This document shows, piece after piece, positions 1-7,774 of a DNA stretch of 59,736 nt. A program made the position numbers and the translations under genes. A model generated the notes under the pieces. It ran no database searches, was not told where the DNA came from, and saw nothing but the letters and a program-made list of their open reading frames with translations. The stretch's first letter is position 1. Each line of letters opens with the position of its first letter. The stretch covers positions 1-59,736 of the forward strand of contig DAOTWP010000187.1 of assembly GCA_034435675.1 (NCBI GenBank). Direction: 5' to 3'. Origin of the DNA: DAOTWP01 sp034435675 (GTDB lineage: Bacteria; Chloroflexota; Anaerolineae; Aggregatilineales; Phototrophicaceae).

Positions 1-282
1 CAGCGCGTCGGGGGTCAGGTCACTGTTTGTCAGGCGCGCTTTCGGGTAGCTGACCCACAGCTTGCCGCCGCGCGTCAGATGCTGCTTGATCGTCCCCCAC
101 TGTGCGTCCAGTTCGGCACGGCGGCGCACGAACACCTGAATAAAATCGTATTCCCCATCCAGCCGGGTATCCAGCCGCAGCCCGTCCGGCAGGCGTTCCA
201 GGTATCCCTCCGGCGGGTTGAGGATGATCGAGCGTTCATTGCGCCGCAGCACGAGCTTTTCGGCGATAGTTCGGGCAGACAT
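1..282 (-). CDS. DUF3052 family protein, C-terminus cut by window edge
   Basis: The reading frame is open to the left edge and shows about 94 residues. It begins MSARTIAEKL and contains NPPEGYLERLP, then YDFIQVFV, and ends with KLWVSYPKAR. This order (EKL, NxPEGY, DFxQxFV, GxLWVSYPK) is what I know of the small DUF3052 proteins, which have no established biochemical role. The ATG at 282 is preferred because GGAG lies eight bases upstream. An ATG at 288 is in frame but sits almost on the ribosome site. A strong promoter lies just upstream. The C-terminal part is outside the window. Confidence 0.85.
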   Translation of the reverse strand, partial: MSARTIAEKLVLRRNERSIILNPPEGYLERLPDGLRLDTRLDGEYDFIQVFVRRRAELDAQWGTIKQHLTRGGKLWVSYPKARLTNSDLTPDAL

Positions 283-312
283 GGGCATCTCTCCACTAGA
301 ACACTTGATCTA

Positions 313-342
313 ATTCTACCTCCTGCCAATACCGGGAGTCAA
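313..342 (-). promoter_or_regulatory. Sigma-70-like promoter for the DUF3052 gene
   Basis: Read on the minus strand, TTGACT (337-342) is followed after 18 bases by TAGAAT (313-318). The predicted start is about 25 bases upstream of the GGAG ribosome site. Confidence 0.6.
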
Positions 343-625
343 CGTCCGGGTCGCCCCCAAATACCCCCAGAATTTAGGGTTAAATGCCGATCAGATAGGC
401 TTCGCGCGCGTGGGTTTCCAGGGTAGTTCCGGGGGTGGTGTTGCTGCACAGGCAGCGCCGGGCTGTGCCACCGTGCAGGCTTACCGGTATGTGCATTATG
501 CAGCCCGATAGAAGCGGTATTGCGCCTGCCCGCGCCAGAACATGCCGCTCAGCCGCCCTATCAGTGTGTTAACCAGATGTGAAATCTGACCACATATAAC
601 CTAAACTGCTGCGTCGTAACCTTAA
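343..625. other. Intergenic region without a recognised gene
   Basis: This stretch between the divergent DUF3052 and histidine kinase genes has no open frame with coding character. Short GC-rich inverted repeats occur around 450-490, but nothing I can assign. Confidence 0.5.
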
Positions 626-654
626 TTGACATATGCGCGTGAAACGGGTAACGT
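626..654 (+). promoter_or_regulatory. Candidate promoter of the PAS/GAF histidine kinase gene
   Basis: A perfect -35 box TTGACA (626-631) is followed after 17 bases by TAACGT (649-654), a weak -10 box. The kinase start codon lies about 28 bases downstream of the -10 box. Confidence 0.4.
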
Positions 655-682
655 GTAACTATAGAGACCTACCGGGTGACCG

Positions 683-3253
683 ATGAAGACACTCGACATT
701 GACAGCCAGACATTGCAGCGTCTTAGCGCCCTTGCAGAGCAAGAACACTGTTCAGTAGATGCGCTGTTGAAGCGCTGGTTGGGTGCGGAAGCTGGCACAG
801 TGCCCGATTCACGCCGCCCGGTACAGCAGAAAAGCGCGAAACCGCAGCGTCTTCAGGACATCCTCTTCGAACAGGTCTCCGATGCAATCATCACCACCGA
901 TATGCACCTGCGCATTACCTCGTGGAATCATGCCGCTGCCCACATTTACGGTTGGTCAGAAGCCGAAGCGCTGGGATACGACGTTGATACACTGCTGCAC
1001 ACTGAATGGATCAGCGCGAGTCAGGCAGAGGCGCAGCACACCCTGTTGCAAACCGGGCTGTGGCAGGGCGAAGTCCGCCAGCGCGATAAATTCGGCAGAG
1101 TGCTGACGATTCTGGCGTCGGTTAACTGGATCAAGGATGCCGGCGGAACGCGCCTGGGTGGAATTACGATCAACCGCGACATCACCGCGCGCAAGCAGGC
1201 GGAAGATGCGCTGCGCCAGAGCGAACAGCGCTTGCGTTCGCTGGTTGATTCGCAAACGGCGTATATTATTCGCACCGACATGAGCGGCAGTATCACCTAT
1301 GCCAACCAGCCTGTCCTGCGCGATTTTGGCATGACCGCGCAGGAGATACTGGGCAGGTCGTCGCTGGAAACGATTGTCGAGGAAGACTGGCCGCAAGTCT
1401 GGCAGGCGGCGATGCAGTGCATCAGCACCCCCGGCGAACCGGTGCAGGTGATGCTGCGCAAAATTACCCCGGCGAAACAGGTCTTCTGGTCGTTGTGGGA
1501 ATTTGTCGCGCTGCAAGATCAAACCGGCACGCTGACCGAAGTCCAGTGCATCGGCTTCAACATTGACAAGCAGGTGCGGGCAGAAGAAGCGCTGCAGCGC
1601 CAAAATGAGTTTCTGCTGGCGCTGCACCAGACGTCGCTGGATTTGCTCAACCACCGTGAAATGAATGATCTGCTGCAAGTGGTGGTTGAACGGGCGGCAG
1701 CAATCCTCGACGCGCCGTTTGGCGAACTGCTGCTGCAAGAGGGCGATGAACTGGTGGTGCGCGCTTTTACACCGAACATGGCATTCCTGCGCGGCGACCG
1801 CATCAAACGCGGCAGCGGGCTGCTGACCTGGCAGGCATACGACACCAGAGCGCCGGTGATCCTGGACGATTACTCTGCCTGGGCGCTGCGCAACCCGCTG
1901 TACGAGCCGGTGATGCTGCGCGCGGTGGCAGATTTTCCGATTCTGCTCGGTAAGACATGCGTCGGTGTACTGGCGCTGGGGCGCAGCACACCGGAGCAGC
2001 GCTTTACGCCGGAAGAAGTGCGTAACGGGCAGTTATTCTCTGAGCTAATCGCGCTGGCGCTGGAAAATCATAACCTGTTCAACGCCGCGCTGCAGGAAAT
2101 TGCCGCGCGCCGCCAGACCGAAACCGACCTGCGCACCAGCGAAACGCGCTACCGGGTTATCTCCGAACTGATTTCCGATTACGCCTATGCCTATCAGGTT
2201 GCGCCGGATGGCACGCTGATCCATGAATGGATGACCGATTCCTTTGAACGGGTGACGGGCTATAGCTGGGATGAAGATGATGCGCGCGGGTTTTACAGCC
2301 TGTATCACCCCGACGACATGGAAAAAGCACAGTGCGATGTACAGCAGGTGATCGCCGGGCAGGAAGTCACCGGCGAATACCGGATTATCACCAAACAGGG
2401 TGACACGCGCTGGGTGCGCATCTACCGCCGCCCGATCCGCGATGAAGCAGAACAGCGCGTGGTGCGCTTTTACGGCATCGCGCAGGACATCACCGCGCAA
2501 AAAGCCGCAGAGGCGGCGGAGCTGGAACAGACGCGGCTGGAAACGATCCTCAAGCGCGAGCAGGAATGGAACGCGACGATTCATCACATGATGAAAGTGC
2601 TTTCGCATGAGCTGCGCAATCCGCTGGCGGCAATTTCCACCTCTGCCGACATTCTTCGGCGTTACTACATGCAGTTGGATGAACAGCGCCGCATCGAAAA
2701 ACTGATGTCCATCCACAGCCAGATTCTGCGCATGAACCAGTTGATTGATGATGTGGTGATGGTGGTACGCGGCGCGTTTAACCGGGTCGCCTTTCAGCCC
2801 CAGCGTGTCAATCTGGCGCGTCTGTGTCAGGTCAGCCTGAACGAGATGCAGGAGACGCTGACCACCCGGCATACCCTGCGCTTTAGCAGTGATGGACAGG
2901 TGCAGCAGGCGCAGGTGGACGAAACGCTGCTCAGCCGCATTCTGGTCAACCTGCTCTCTAACGCGATCAAATATTCCCCTGAAGACAGCGAGGTGCGCCT
3001 CGAATTAGCGCGTGCCGCCCAGGAAATCGTTATCAGGGTCGTGGATCAGGGCATCGGCATCCCGGCGGATGACCAGCAGCGGATTTTTGAGACGTTTTTC
3101 CGTGCCCGCAATGCGCTGTCCGTCAACGGCACCGGGCTGGGGCTGAGCATTGTCAGCGATTGTGTGCGCCTGCACAACGGCAGCATCAGCGTGGAGAGTG
3201 TGGTTGGCGTCGGCTCCACGTTCATCGTGCGCCTGCCTTATATCCCCGCTTAA
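683..3253 (+). CDS. Cytoplasmic multi-PAS/GAF sensor histidine kinase
   Basis: An 856-residue sensor kinase. Domains in order: a short N-terminal segment (about 3-35) resembling a ribbon-helix-helix fold, PAS (about 55-170), PAS (about 185-305), GAF (about 325-465), PAS (about 485-610), HisKA with phosphoacceptor His642 in LSHELRNPL, and HATPase_c with the N box (LLSNAIKYSP), DQGIGIP and GTGLGLS. There is no transmembrane segment or signal peptide, so it should sense a soluble or redox cue in the cytoplasm. No response regulator gene is adjacent, so it is an orphan kinase. The ligand cannot be inferred from sequence. Confidence 0.95.
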   Translation: MKTLDIDSQTLQRLSALAEQEHCSVDALLKRWLGAEAGTVPDSRRPVQQKSAKPQRLQDILFEQVSDAIITTDMHLRITSWNHAAAHIYGWSEAEALGYDVDTLLHTEWISASQAEAQHTLLQTGLWQGEVRQRDKFGRVLTILASVNWIKDAGGTRLGGITINRDITARKQAEDALRQSEQRLRSLVDSQTAYIIRTDMSGSITYANQPVLRDFGMTAQEILGRSSLETIVEEDWPQVWQAAMQCISTPGEPVQVMLRKITPAKQVFWSLWEFVALQDQTGTLTEVQCIGFNIDKQVRAEEALQRQNEFLLALHQTSLDLLNHREMNDLLQVVVERAAAILDAPFGELLLQEGDELVVRAFTPNMAFLRGDRIKRGSGLLTWQAYDTRAPVILDDYSAWALRNPLYEPVMLRAVADFPILLGKTCVGVLALGRSTPEQRFTPEEVRNGQLFSELIALALENHNLFNAALQEIAARRQTETDLRTSETRYRVISELISDYAYAYQVAPDGTLIHEWMTDSFERVTGYSWDEDDARGFYSLYHPDDMEKAQCDVQQVIAGQEVTGEYRIITKQGDTRWVRIYRRPIRDEAEQRVVRFYGIAQDITAQKAAEAAELEQTRLETILKREQEWNATIHHMMKVLSHELRNPLAAISTSADILRRYYMQLDEQRRIEKLMSIHSQILRMNQLIDDVVMVVRGAFNRVAFQPQRVNLARLCQVSLNEMQETLTTRHTLRFSSDGQVQQAQVDETLLSRILVNLLSNAIKYSPEDSEVRLELARAAQEIVIRVVDQGIGIPADDQQRIFETFFRARNALSVNGTGLGLSIVSDCVRLHNGSISVESVVGVGSTFIVRLPYIPA

Positions 3254-3431
3254 ACGCCGCGCCGGGGCAGGAGGCGAATTTGACGCCTTTGCGCAAGTCC
3301 CCTTGCCAGCAGCGGCTATCTGAAATTCTGCCGCCGTGAAAACCAGCCCCTGTGAAGGGCAAAGCATGCTTTACCCCTCGCCTCTGTCAACGCTCACACT
3401 GGTAGTAGTCCAACCAGATGAGCCTGCTGAC

Positions 3432-3472
3432 TGCACAAGGGGATTGATCCCCCTGTTCGCGCTTGCAGATAG
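3432..3472. repeat. Partial family-2 palindromic element
   Basis: CAAGGGGATTGATCCCCCTG forms a hairpin and is followed by a degenerate GATAGAT end. This matches the outer ends of the fuller family-2 copies at 14388 and 48836. It abuts the family-1 element at 3473. Confidence 0.5.
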
Positions 3473-3570
3473 ATCAGTGCAAACAGAGTGATTCTGTGGG
3501 ATTGTTTTTCCCGCAGGGGCGGGTCACAGACCTGCCCCTGCATCTGACATGTTCAATTTGCCTGTATTTA
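3473..3570. repeat. Family-1 inverted-repeat element, copy A
   Basis: About 98 bp. It resembles copies at 14598-14690 and 25526-25620. The core is a near-perfect hairpin, GCAGGGGCGGGTC / GACCTGCCCCTGC. The right end reads AATTTGCCTGTATTTA, whose last TTA is the complement of the TAA stop codon of the propeller-SH3b gene. The left end is more degenerate than in the other copies. Confidence 0.8.
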
Positions 3571-5634
3571 GCGCACACGCGGGATGCTGGAACAGTTGCC
3601 GCGCAGGTTGACAACATCCTCGCGCACCCACGCATCATTGACCAGCAGATACCACGTGAAGCCGGATGTGCTGGTCGTCTGCCCGACGATCTCCGCCTCG
3701 TCGCCGGGGTTAAGCTGCCCGACCAGTTCAAACGATGTGCCGGGACCGCTGCGCAGATTGACCAGATCGGGCGCGACCGCCACGCACACATCCGGGCTTT
3801 CGGACTGTACATCGCCGCCCAGCAGCGGTTCCAGCCAGTATTCGCGCGCGTCGGCTTCGGCAGTCCAGCCGGTGATCGTGCGCGTTTCCACCAGCCACCA
3901 GGCGTAGCCGTCTGCGCAGACCGGACCCTCCAGCACATCAAAGCCTTCGCCTTCATTGATGAAGCCAACTTCGCGCCCACTCAGGCTCGGTTCGGTGCGC
4001 ACGCGGTTGCGCAAGCCTATGCCGGAAATCACGCGCGCCCGTTCGCCCGGCACCAGCCGCGAGGTCAGCGTGCCTGGGCAGGTGATCGGGGTGGGCGTGA
4101 AGGTGGGCGAGGGCGTAAACGTGCTGGTCGGCGTCAGCGACGGCGTGAAGGTTGCCGTTGGCGTTGGCGTGTCGCTCGGTGTCGGCGTCACCGTTGGGGT
4201 GAATGTGTTGGTCGGCGTCGGCAAATCCGTGTTGGTCGGTTTGGGCGTCGGGGTGTCGCTCGGCGTGGGGGTGTCACTCGGTGTCGGCGTATCACTCGGT
4301 GTCGGCGTATCGCTCGGTGTCGGCGTGTCACTCGGCGTGGGCGTGATGGTTGGTGTAGCCGTCGCAGTGGGCGTGTCGGATGGCGTCGGCGTATCCGACG
4401 GCGTGGGCGTGTCGGATGGCGTCGGCGTGTCGGATGGCGTCGGCGTGTCGGACGGAATCGGCGTGTCGGACGGAATCGGCGTGTTGCTGGGCTTCACCGT
4501 TTCGGTGGGTGTGGGCGTGGGACCGGGCTGCACAGACGTACCCCAGGCTTTCAAAGCATAATCGCAGCTAAACAGGCTGCCGCAGAAGAGATGCGATGTG
4601 AACACCAGCGTGCCCAGCGGATGAAACTGGACGTAGCGGAAGTCATTGTCCTGATAAATACCGGCTTCTGCCCATGTCCCTGTTTCGAGAAATAACATGC
4701 CATCGGTAAAGGTCAGCGCCAGCAGCGCGCCGTTCGGGCTAAAGTCAATATCAATTGGATACTGATTGAGGCGTTCAACCTCGCTGCCTGTCGCGGGATC
4801 AAGAATAATTGTTGCGCCGCGATCACAGCCTAGAAAGGTCGGGTCAATGCAGGCGACATAGGCAAGATACCGGCCGTCTGCTGTAGCACGCAGCGCATAG
4901 GCGCCGCTGAAAGTGCTGTATTCGCGGTAGTTCCACGTGCGCGTGTCCCAAAAGCGTATGATGCCGCCACCCAGCGTAACCAGCGTGCCATCCGGCAGCG
5001 CGGTCACATGGTCAATGCCGGGGCTGAAGAAGCCCTCGCCATGCCGCAGCGAGAACGCGGCAAAACCAGGATCGTTGAGATCATAAAAATACAGCGTGCC
5101 ATAAGACAGCACCACCAGATAATTCTGGTCGCGCAGAATCCAGGCAGCCGCGATGTCCGCAGCGTTTTGCTGTGCCATTCCCCCCTGAAACGCGCCTGTT
5201 GCCGTTTCATAAAACTCCACATAGCTGACCATACACAATCCAGCGTCATCGTACTGCGCGCAAACCGGCACGATCAGCAGTTGACCATCCAGCGCAAAAC
5301 TGACGTTCAGCACAGTATACTGGCTGTAGATGTCGAATCCCGTGCCGTCGAAGAGGTTGTAAACCTGAATCTGGCTGTAGCCATCATAAATCACTGCCAT
5401 ATATTCGCCATCTGGTGTAAACACAAAGTTGCGAATGGCGGCTGCTAATGGCGTGTTCTGAACGACTTCCAGCGTATCGGCATTTTCGGGGACAATCTCC
5501 GCACCTGTGCCCTGCTGCGCCAGCGGAGCGGCAGCAGACTCGGCGCGGGCGGCGGCAGCGAACAGCCCAACCAGCGCCAGCACGAATACGCTGTTCAACA
5601 GCATTCCAACGGCAAGTTTTGCCCATTTCAGCAT
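3568..5634 (-). CDS. Secreted beta-propeller protein with Thr/Pro linker and two SH3b domains
   Basis: A 688-residue exported protein. Residues 1-29 form a signal peptide (hydrophobic core, then AAAARAES). Residues 30-350 contain WD40-like blades (FVFTPDGEYMAVIYD, VSFALDGQLLIV, IDFSPNGALLALTF). Next comes a linker of about 150 residues made of PSDTPT repeats. Two bacterial SH3 (SH3b) domains follow, with VRTEPSLSGREVG and NLRSGPGTSFELVG as hallmarks; such domains usually bind cell-wall peptides. The ATG at 5634 follows AAGGAA at a good distance. The open frame extends to 5853, but the signal peptide shows that extension is not coding. A wall-linked surface role is inferred. Its stop codon is supplied by the family-1 repeat. 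Confidence 0.92.
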   Translation of the reverse strand: MLKWAKLAVGMLLNSVFVLALVGLFAAAARAESAAAPLAQQGTGAEIVPENADTLEVVQNTPLAAAIRNFVFTPDGEYMAVIYDGYSQIQVYNLFDGTGFDIYSQYTVLNVSFALDGQLLIVPVCAQYDDAGLCMVSYVEFYETATGAFQGGMAQQNAADIAAAWILRDQNYLVVLSYGTLYFYDLNDPGFAAFSLRHGEGFFSPGIDHVTALPDGTLVTLGGGIIRFWDTRTWNYREYSTFSGAYALRATADGRYLAYVACIDPTFLGCDRGATIILDPATGSEVERLNQYPIDIDFSPNGALLALTFTDGMLFLETGTWAEAGIYQDNDFRYVQFHPLGTLVFTSHLFCGSLFSCDYALKAWGTSVQPGPTPTPTETVKPSNTPIPSDTPIPSDTPTPSDTPTPSDTPTPSDTPTPSDTPTATATPTITPTPSDTPTPSDTPTPSDTPTPSDTPTPSDTPTPKPTNTDLPTPTNTFTPTVTPTPSDTPTPTATFTPSLTPTSTFTPSPTFTPTPITCPGTLTSRLVPGERARVISGIGLRNRVRTEPSLSGREVGFINEGEGFDVLEGPVCADGYAWWLVETRTITGWTAEADAREYWLEPLLGGDVQSESPDVCVAVAPDLVNLRSGPGTSFELVGQLNPGDEAEIVGQTTSTSGFTWYLLVNDAWVREDVVNLRGNCSSIPRVR
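4081..4530. repeat. In-gene tandem repeats encoding the PSDTPT linker
   Basis: A degenerate 18-bp unit, read on the coding strand as CCGAGCGACACGCCGACG-like, repeats about fifteen times in two blocks. Third positions vary while the Thr/Pro/Asp/Ser pattern is kept, as expected for a selected flexible linker. Copy number may vary between strains. Confidence 0.9.
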
Positions 5635-5989
5635 GATTAGTTCCTTATCAGTGATTGATCCAAAGCATTCAGTCACGATCCGTTGTATCCGGGGATAGGA
5701 CGCGGTTTCCGCACGAGGGGTGATGTTGTTCTGCTGGCTCCCCGGCAGCCATATTAGTGTAGCGCACTCACTGCGGGATTTCCGTAACAATCCCGTTAGG
5801 GCGGGTGAAGAACCGTAAATTTTCCTGTCGCCCCTTGCGCCCACCTGCGGCATTCATCACCTTACACCCATTACAAACCGCACCTGTCGCGCGTTGATGG
5901 CTGTGCAAAATGGCTAAACGGCGCTACAATGATTTCGTGCAGATTGCCTACGTTAGTCCGAAAATATTCCTTTTCAGGGAGGCTGTTTT
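5635..5989. promoter_or_regulatory. Divergent intergenic promoter region
   Basis: This 355-bp gap holds the upstream signals of the propeller gene and of the cyclic-DPG synthase homologue. A TACAAT box at 5925-5930 is a plausible -10 element for the plus-strand gene, without a clear -35 box. A short ORF starting at 5910 is not supported as coding. Confidence 0.3.
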
Positions 5990-7327
5990 ATGGGGCGCAC
6001 AAGAATTATCATCATGGGTGCGGCAGGACGCGATTTCCACAACTTCAATACGGTGTTCCGTGATAACGCCGATTACGAAGTGGTCGCCTTCACCGCCACC
6101 CAGATTCCTGGCATTGAAGGGCGCGTCTACCCGGCAGAACTGGCGGGCAAGCTCTATCCGCAGGGCATTCCGATCCGTGATGAGCGCGAACTGGAGGAGC
6201 TGATCCGCAGGCATAGCGCGCAGCAGGTGGTCTTTGCCTACAGCGATGTTTCGCACGAATACGTGATGCACAAGGCGTCGGCAGTGCTGGCGGCAGGCGC
6301 CGATTTCCGGCTGCTGGGCACAGCAGAAACGCAGATTAAGAGTTCGCGCCCGGTGGTTTCGATTGGCGCGGTGCGCACCGGCAGCGGCAAAAGCCAGACC
6401 AGCCGTGCCGTCGTCTCGATGCTCAAGGCGCTGGGGCTGCGTGTCGTCGCGGTGCGCCATCCCATGCCCTATGGCAACCTGATCGCCCAGCAGGTGCAGC
6501 GCTTCGCGGAATATGAAGACCTCGACGAATATGAGACGACCATCGAAGAACGCGAGGAATACGAGCCGTACATTGATCGCGGCGCGGTGATCTATGCGGG
6601 CGTGGATTACGAAAAGATTCTGCGCGCGGCAGAGCAGGAAGCAGATGTGGTTGTTTGGGACGGCGGCAACAATGACCTGCCCTTCTACAAATCCGACTTC
6701 CATATTGTCGTGGTGGATCCGCACCGCCCCGGTCATGAACTGGCATACTACCCCGGCGAAACCAATGTGCGCATGGCGGATGTGATTGTCATCAACAAGG
6801 TGGACACCGCCGATTATGCCAATGTCCTCAAAGTGCGCGCGAATGTGCGCCAGATCAACCCGAACGCCGTGATCCTCGAAGCCGCCTCACCGCTGACCGT
6901 AAGCAGCCCGGCGGCGATTCGTGGCAAGCGCGTGCTGGTGGTCGAAGACGGTCCCACGACGACACACGGCGAGATGAAATACGGCGCGGGTGTGGTGGCG
7001 GCGCAGCGTTTTGGCGCGGGGGAAATCATTGATCCGCGTCCGTTCGCAGTCAATACGATTGCCGACACGTTCAAAAAATACCCGGACATCGGCACCGTGC
7101 TGCCCGCGATGGGTTATGGCGCGGGGCAAATGCATGATCTGGAAGCGACAATCAACGCCAGCAACGCCGAGGTGGTCATCACTGCTACGCCGATTGACCT
7201 GACACGCATTATCCAGGTGCGGCTGCCGATGGTGCGCGTGCGCTACGAGCTTCAGGTGATCGGCACACCCACGCTGGAAGACCTGCTGCGCGAACGCTTT
7301 GGCGAGGCAGCGCGGGCACAGGCGTAA
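5990..7327 (+). CDS. Cyclic 2,3-diphosphoglycerate synthase-like P-loop protein
   Basis: A 445-residue cytosolic protein. An N-terminal Rossmann-like part (about 1-115: RIIIMGAAGRDFHNF) precedes a P-loop NTPase part with Walker A GAVRTGSGKS (about 123-132). Later motifs include WDGGNND, VVVDPHRPGHE and a VINKVDTAD guanine-like motif. Archaeal cyclic 2,3-diphosphoglycerate synthetase uses ATP to cyclise 2,3-bisphosphoglycerate, a thermoprotectant and phosphate store in methanogens. Bacterial homologues are frequent, but their reaction is untested as far as I know. It is a single gene. The start at 5990 follows AGGGAGG with a usable spacing. Confidence 0.85.
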   Translation: MGRTRIIIMGAAGRDFHNFNTVFRDNADYEVVAFTATQIPGIEGRVYPAELAGKLYPQGIPIRDERELEELIRRHSAQQVVFAYSDVSHEYVMHKASAVLAAGADFRLLGTAETQIKSSRPVVSIGAVRTGSGKSQTSRAVVSMLKALGLRVVAVRHPMPYGNLIAQQVQRFAEYEDLDEYETTIEEREEYEPYIDRGAVIYAGVDYEKILRAAEQEADVVVWDGGNNDLPFYKSDFHIVVVDPHRPGHELAYYPGETNVRMADVIVINKVDTADYANVLKVRANVRQINPNAVILEAASPLTVSSPAAIRGKRVLVVEDGPTTTHGEMKYGAGVVAAQRFGAGEIIDPRPFAVNTIADTFKKYPDIGTVLPAMGYGAGQMHDLEATINASNAEVVITATPIDLTRIIQVRLPMVRVRYELQVIGTPTLEDLLRERFGEAARAQA

Positions 7328-7345
7328 GCTAACGTGTAGACTCGA

Positions 7346-7386
7346 TGCGAACAAGGGGATTGATTTCCCTGTTCAGGAAGACCGGT
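7346..7386. repeat. Partial family-2 element
   Basis: GAACAAGGGGATTG and TTCCCTGTTCAGGAAGACCG form a hairpin. In reverse complement it matches the first 40 bases of the copy at 48836, including CTTCCTGAACA. It lies about 20 bp downstream of the preceding stop codon. Confidence 0.5.
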
Positions 7387-7557
7387 TCATAGATACGTTT
7401 CCAGTTGAGTCAGGGGAGGGCGATGGATGATATGCTATCGCCCTTTAGTGTTACACCCTCGTGCCCGCTTACTCTCTTTTTGCCCTGCGAAAGCTGTGCT
7501 TCGCGCCTTTGCGCTTCAAGGTGCCTGGTGCTTGTATGCAGGAGGACATCCTGCCAG

Positions 7558-7710
7558 GTAACTACTCAGGCACAGCCCTCATTCTCATTCCCCCCCGCTC
7601 TCTACTGCCGCTGCACGGCTGCGCGAGGGGAAGGACACCTCGCACAGCCTGGACTTCTCCCCTCTCGCAGTGCTGAAGGCACGCTCGGCAGAGAGGTTGG
7701 GGGTGAGGGC
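7558..7710. repeat. Family-3 inverted-repeat element, copy 1
   Basis: It starts TAACTACTCAGGCACAGCCC and ends with TTGGGGGTGAGGGC. Outer CCCTCA / TGAGGG arms pair, and the interior holds further small palindromes such as CCCCTCTC. The other copy, at 25351-25508, is inverted and shares its outer TAACTACTCAG end. The rest of the 7328-7774 gap has no gene. Confidence 0.65.
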
Positions 7711-7774
7711 AAAACCAGGCAGCCTACCCCAGTAATAACCCTGCCAGAATGCCCTCCCCACAAGTTAGCGCAGC

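Noticed and set aside
4081..4530. Regular repeats that could be taken for a CRISPR array
   Set aside because: No unique spacers; they are an in-frame 18-bp coding repeat.
3463..4695. Plus-strand open frames rich in Arg/Gly or Val/Gly repeats
   Set aside because: They are the reverse translation of the PSDTPT linker of the secreted propeller protein.
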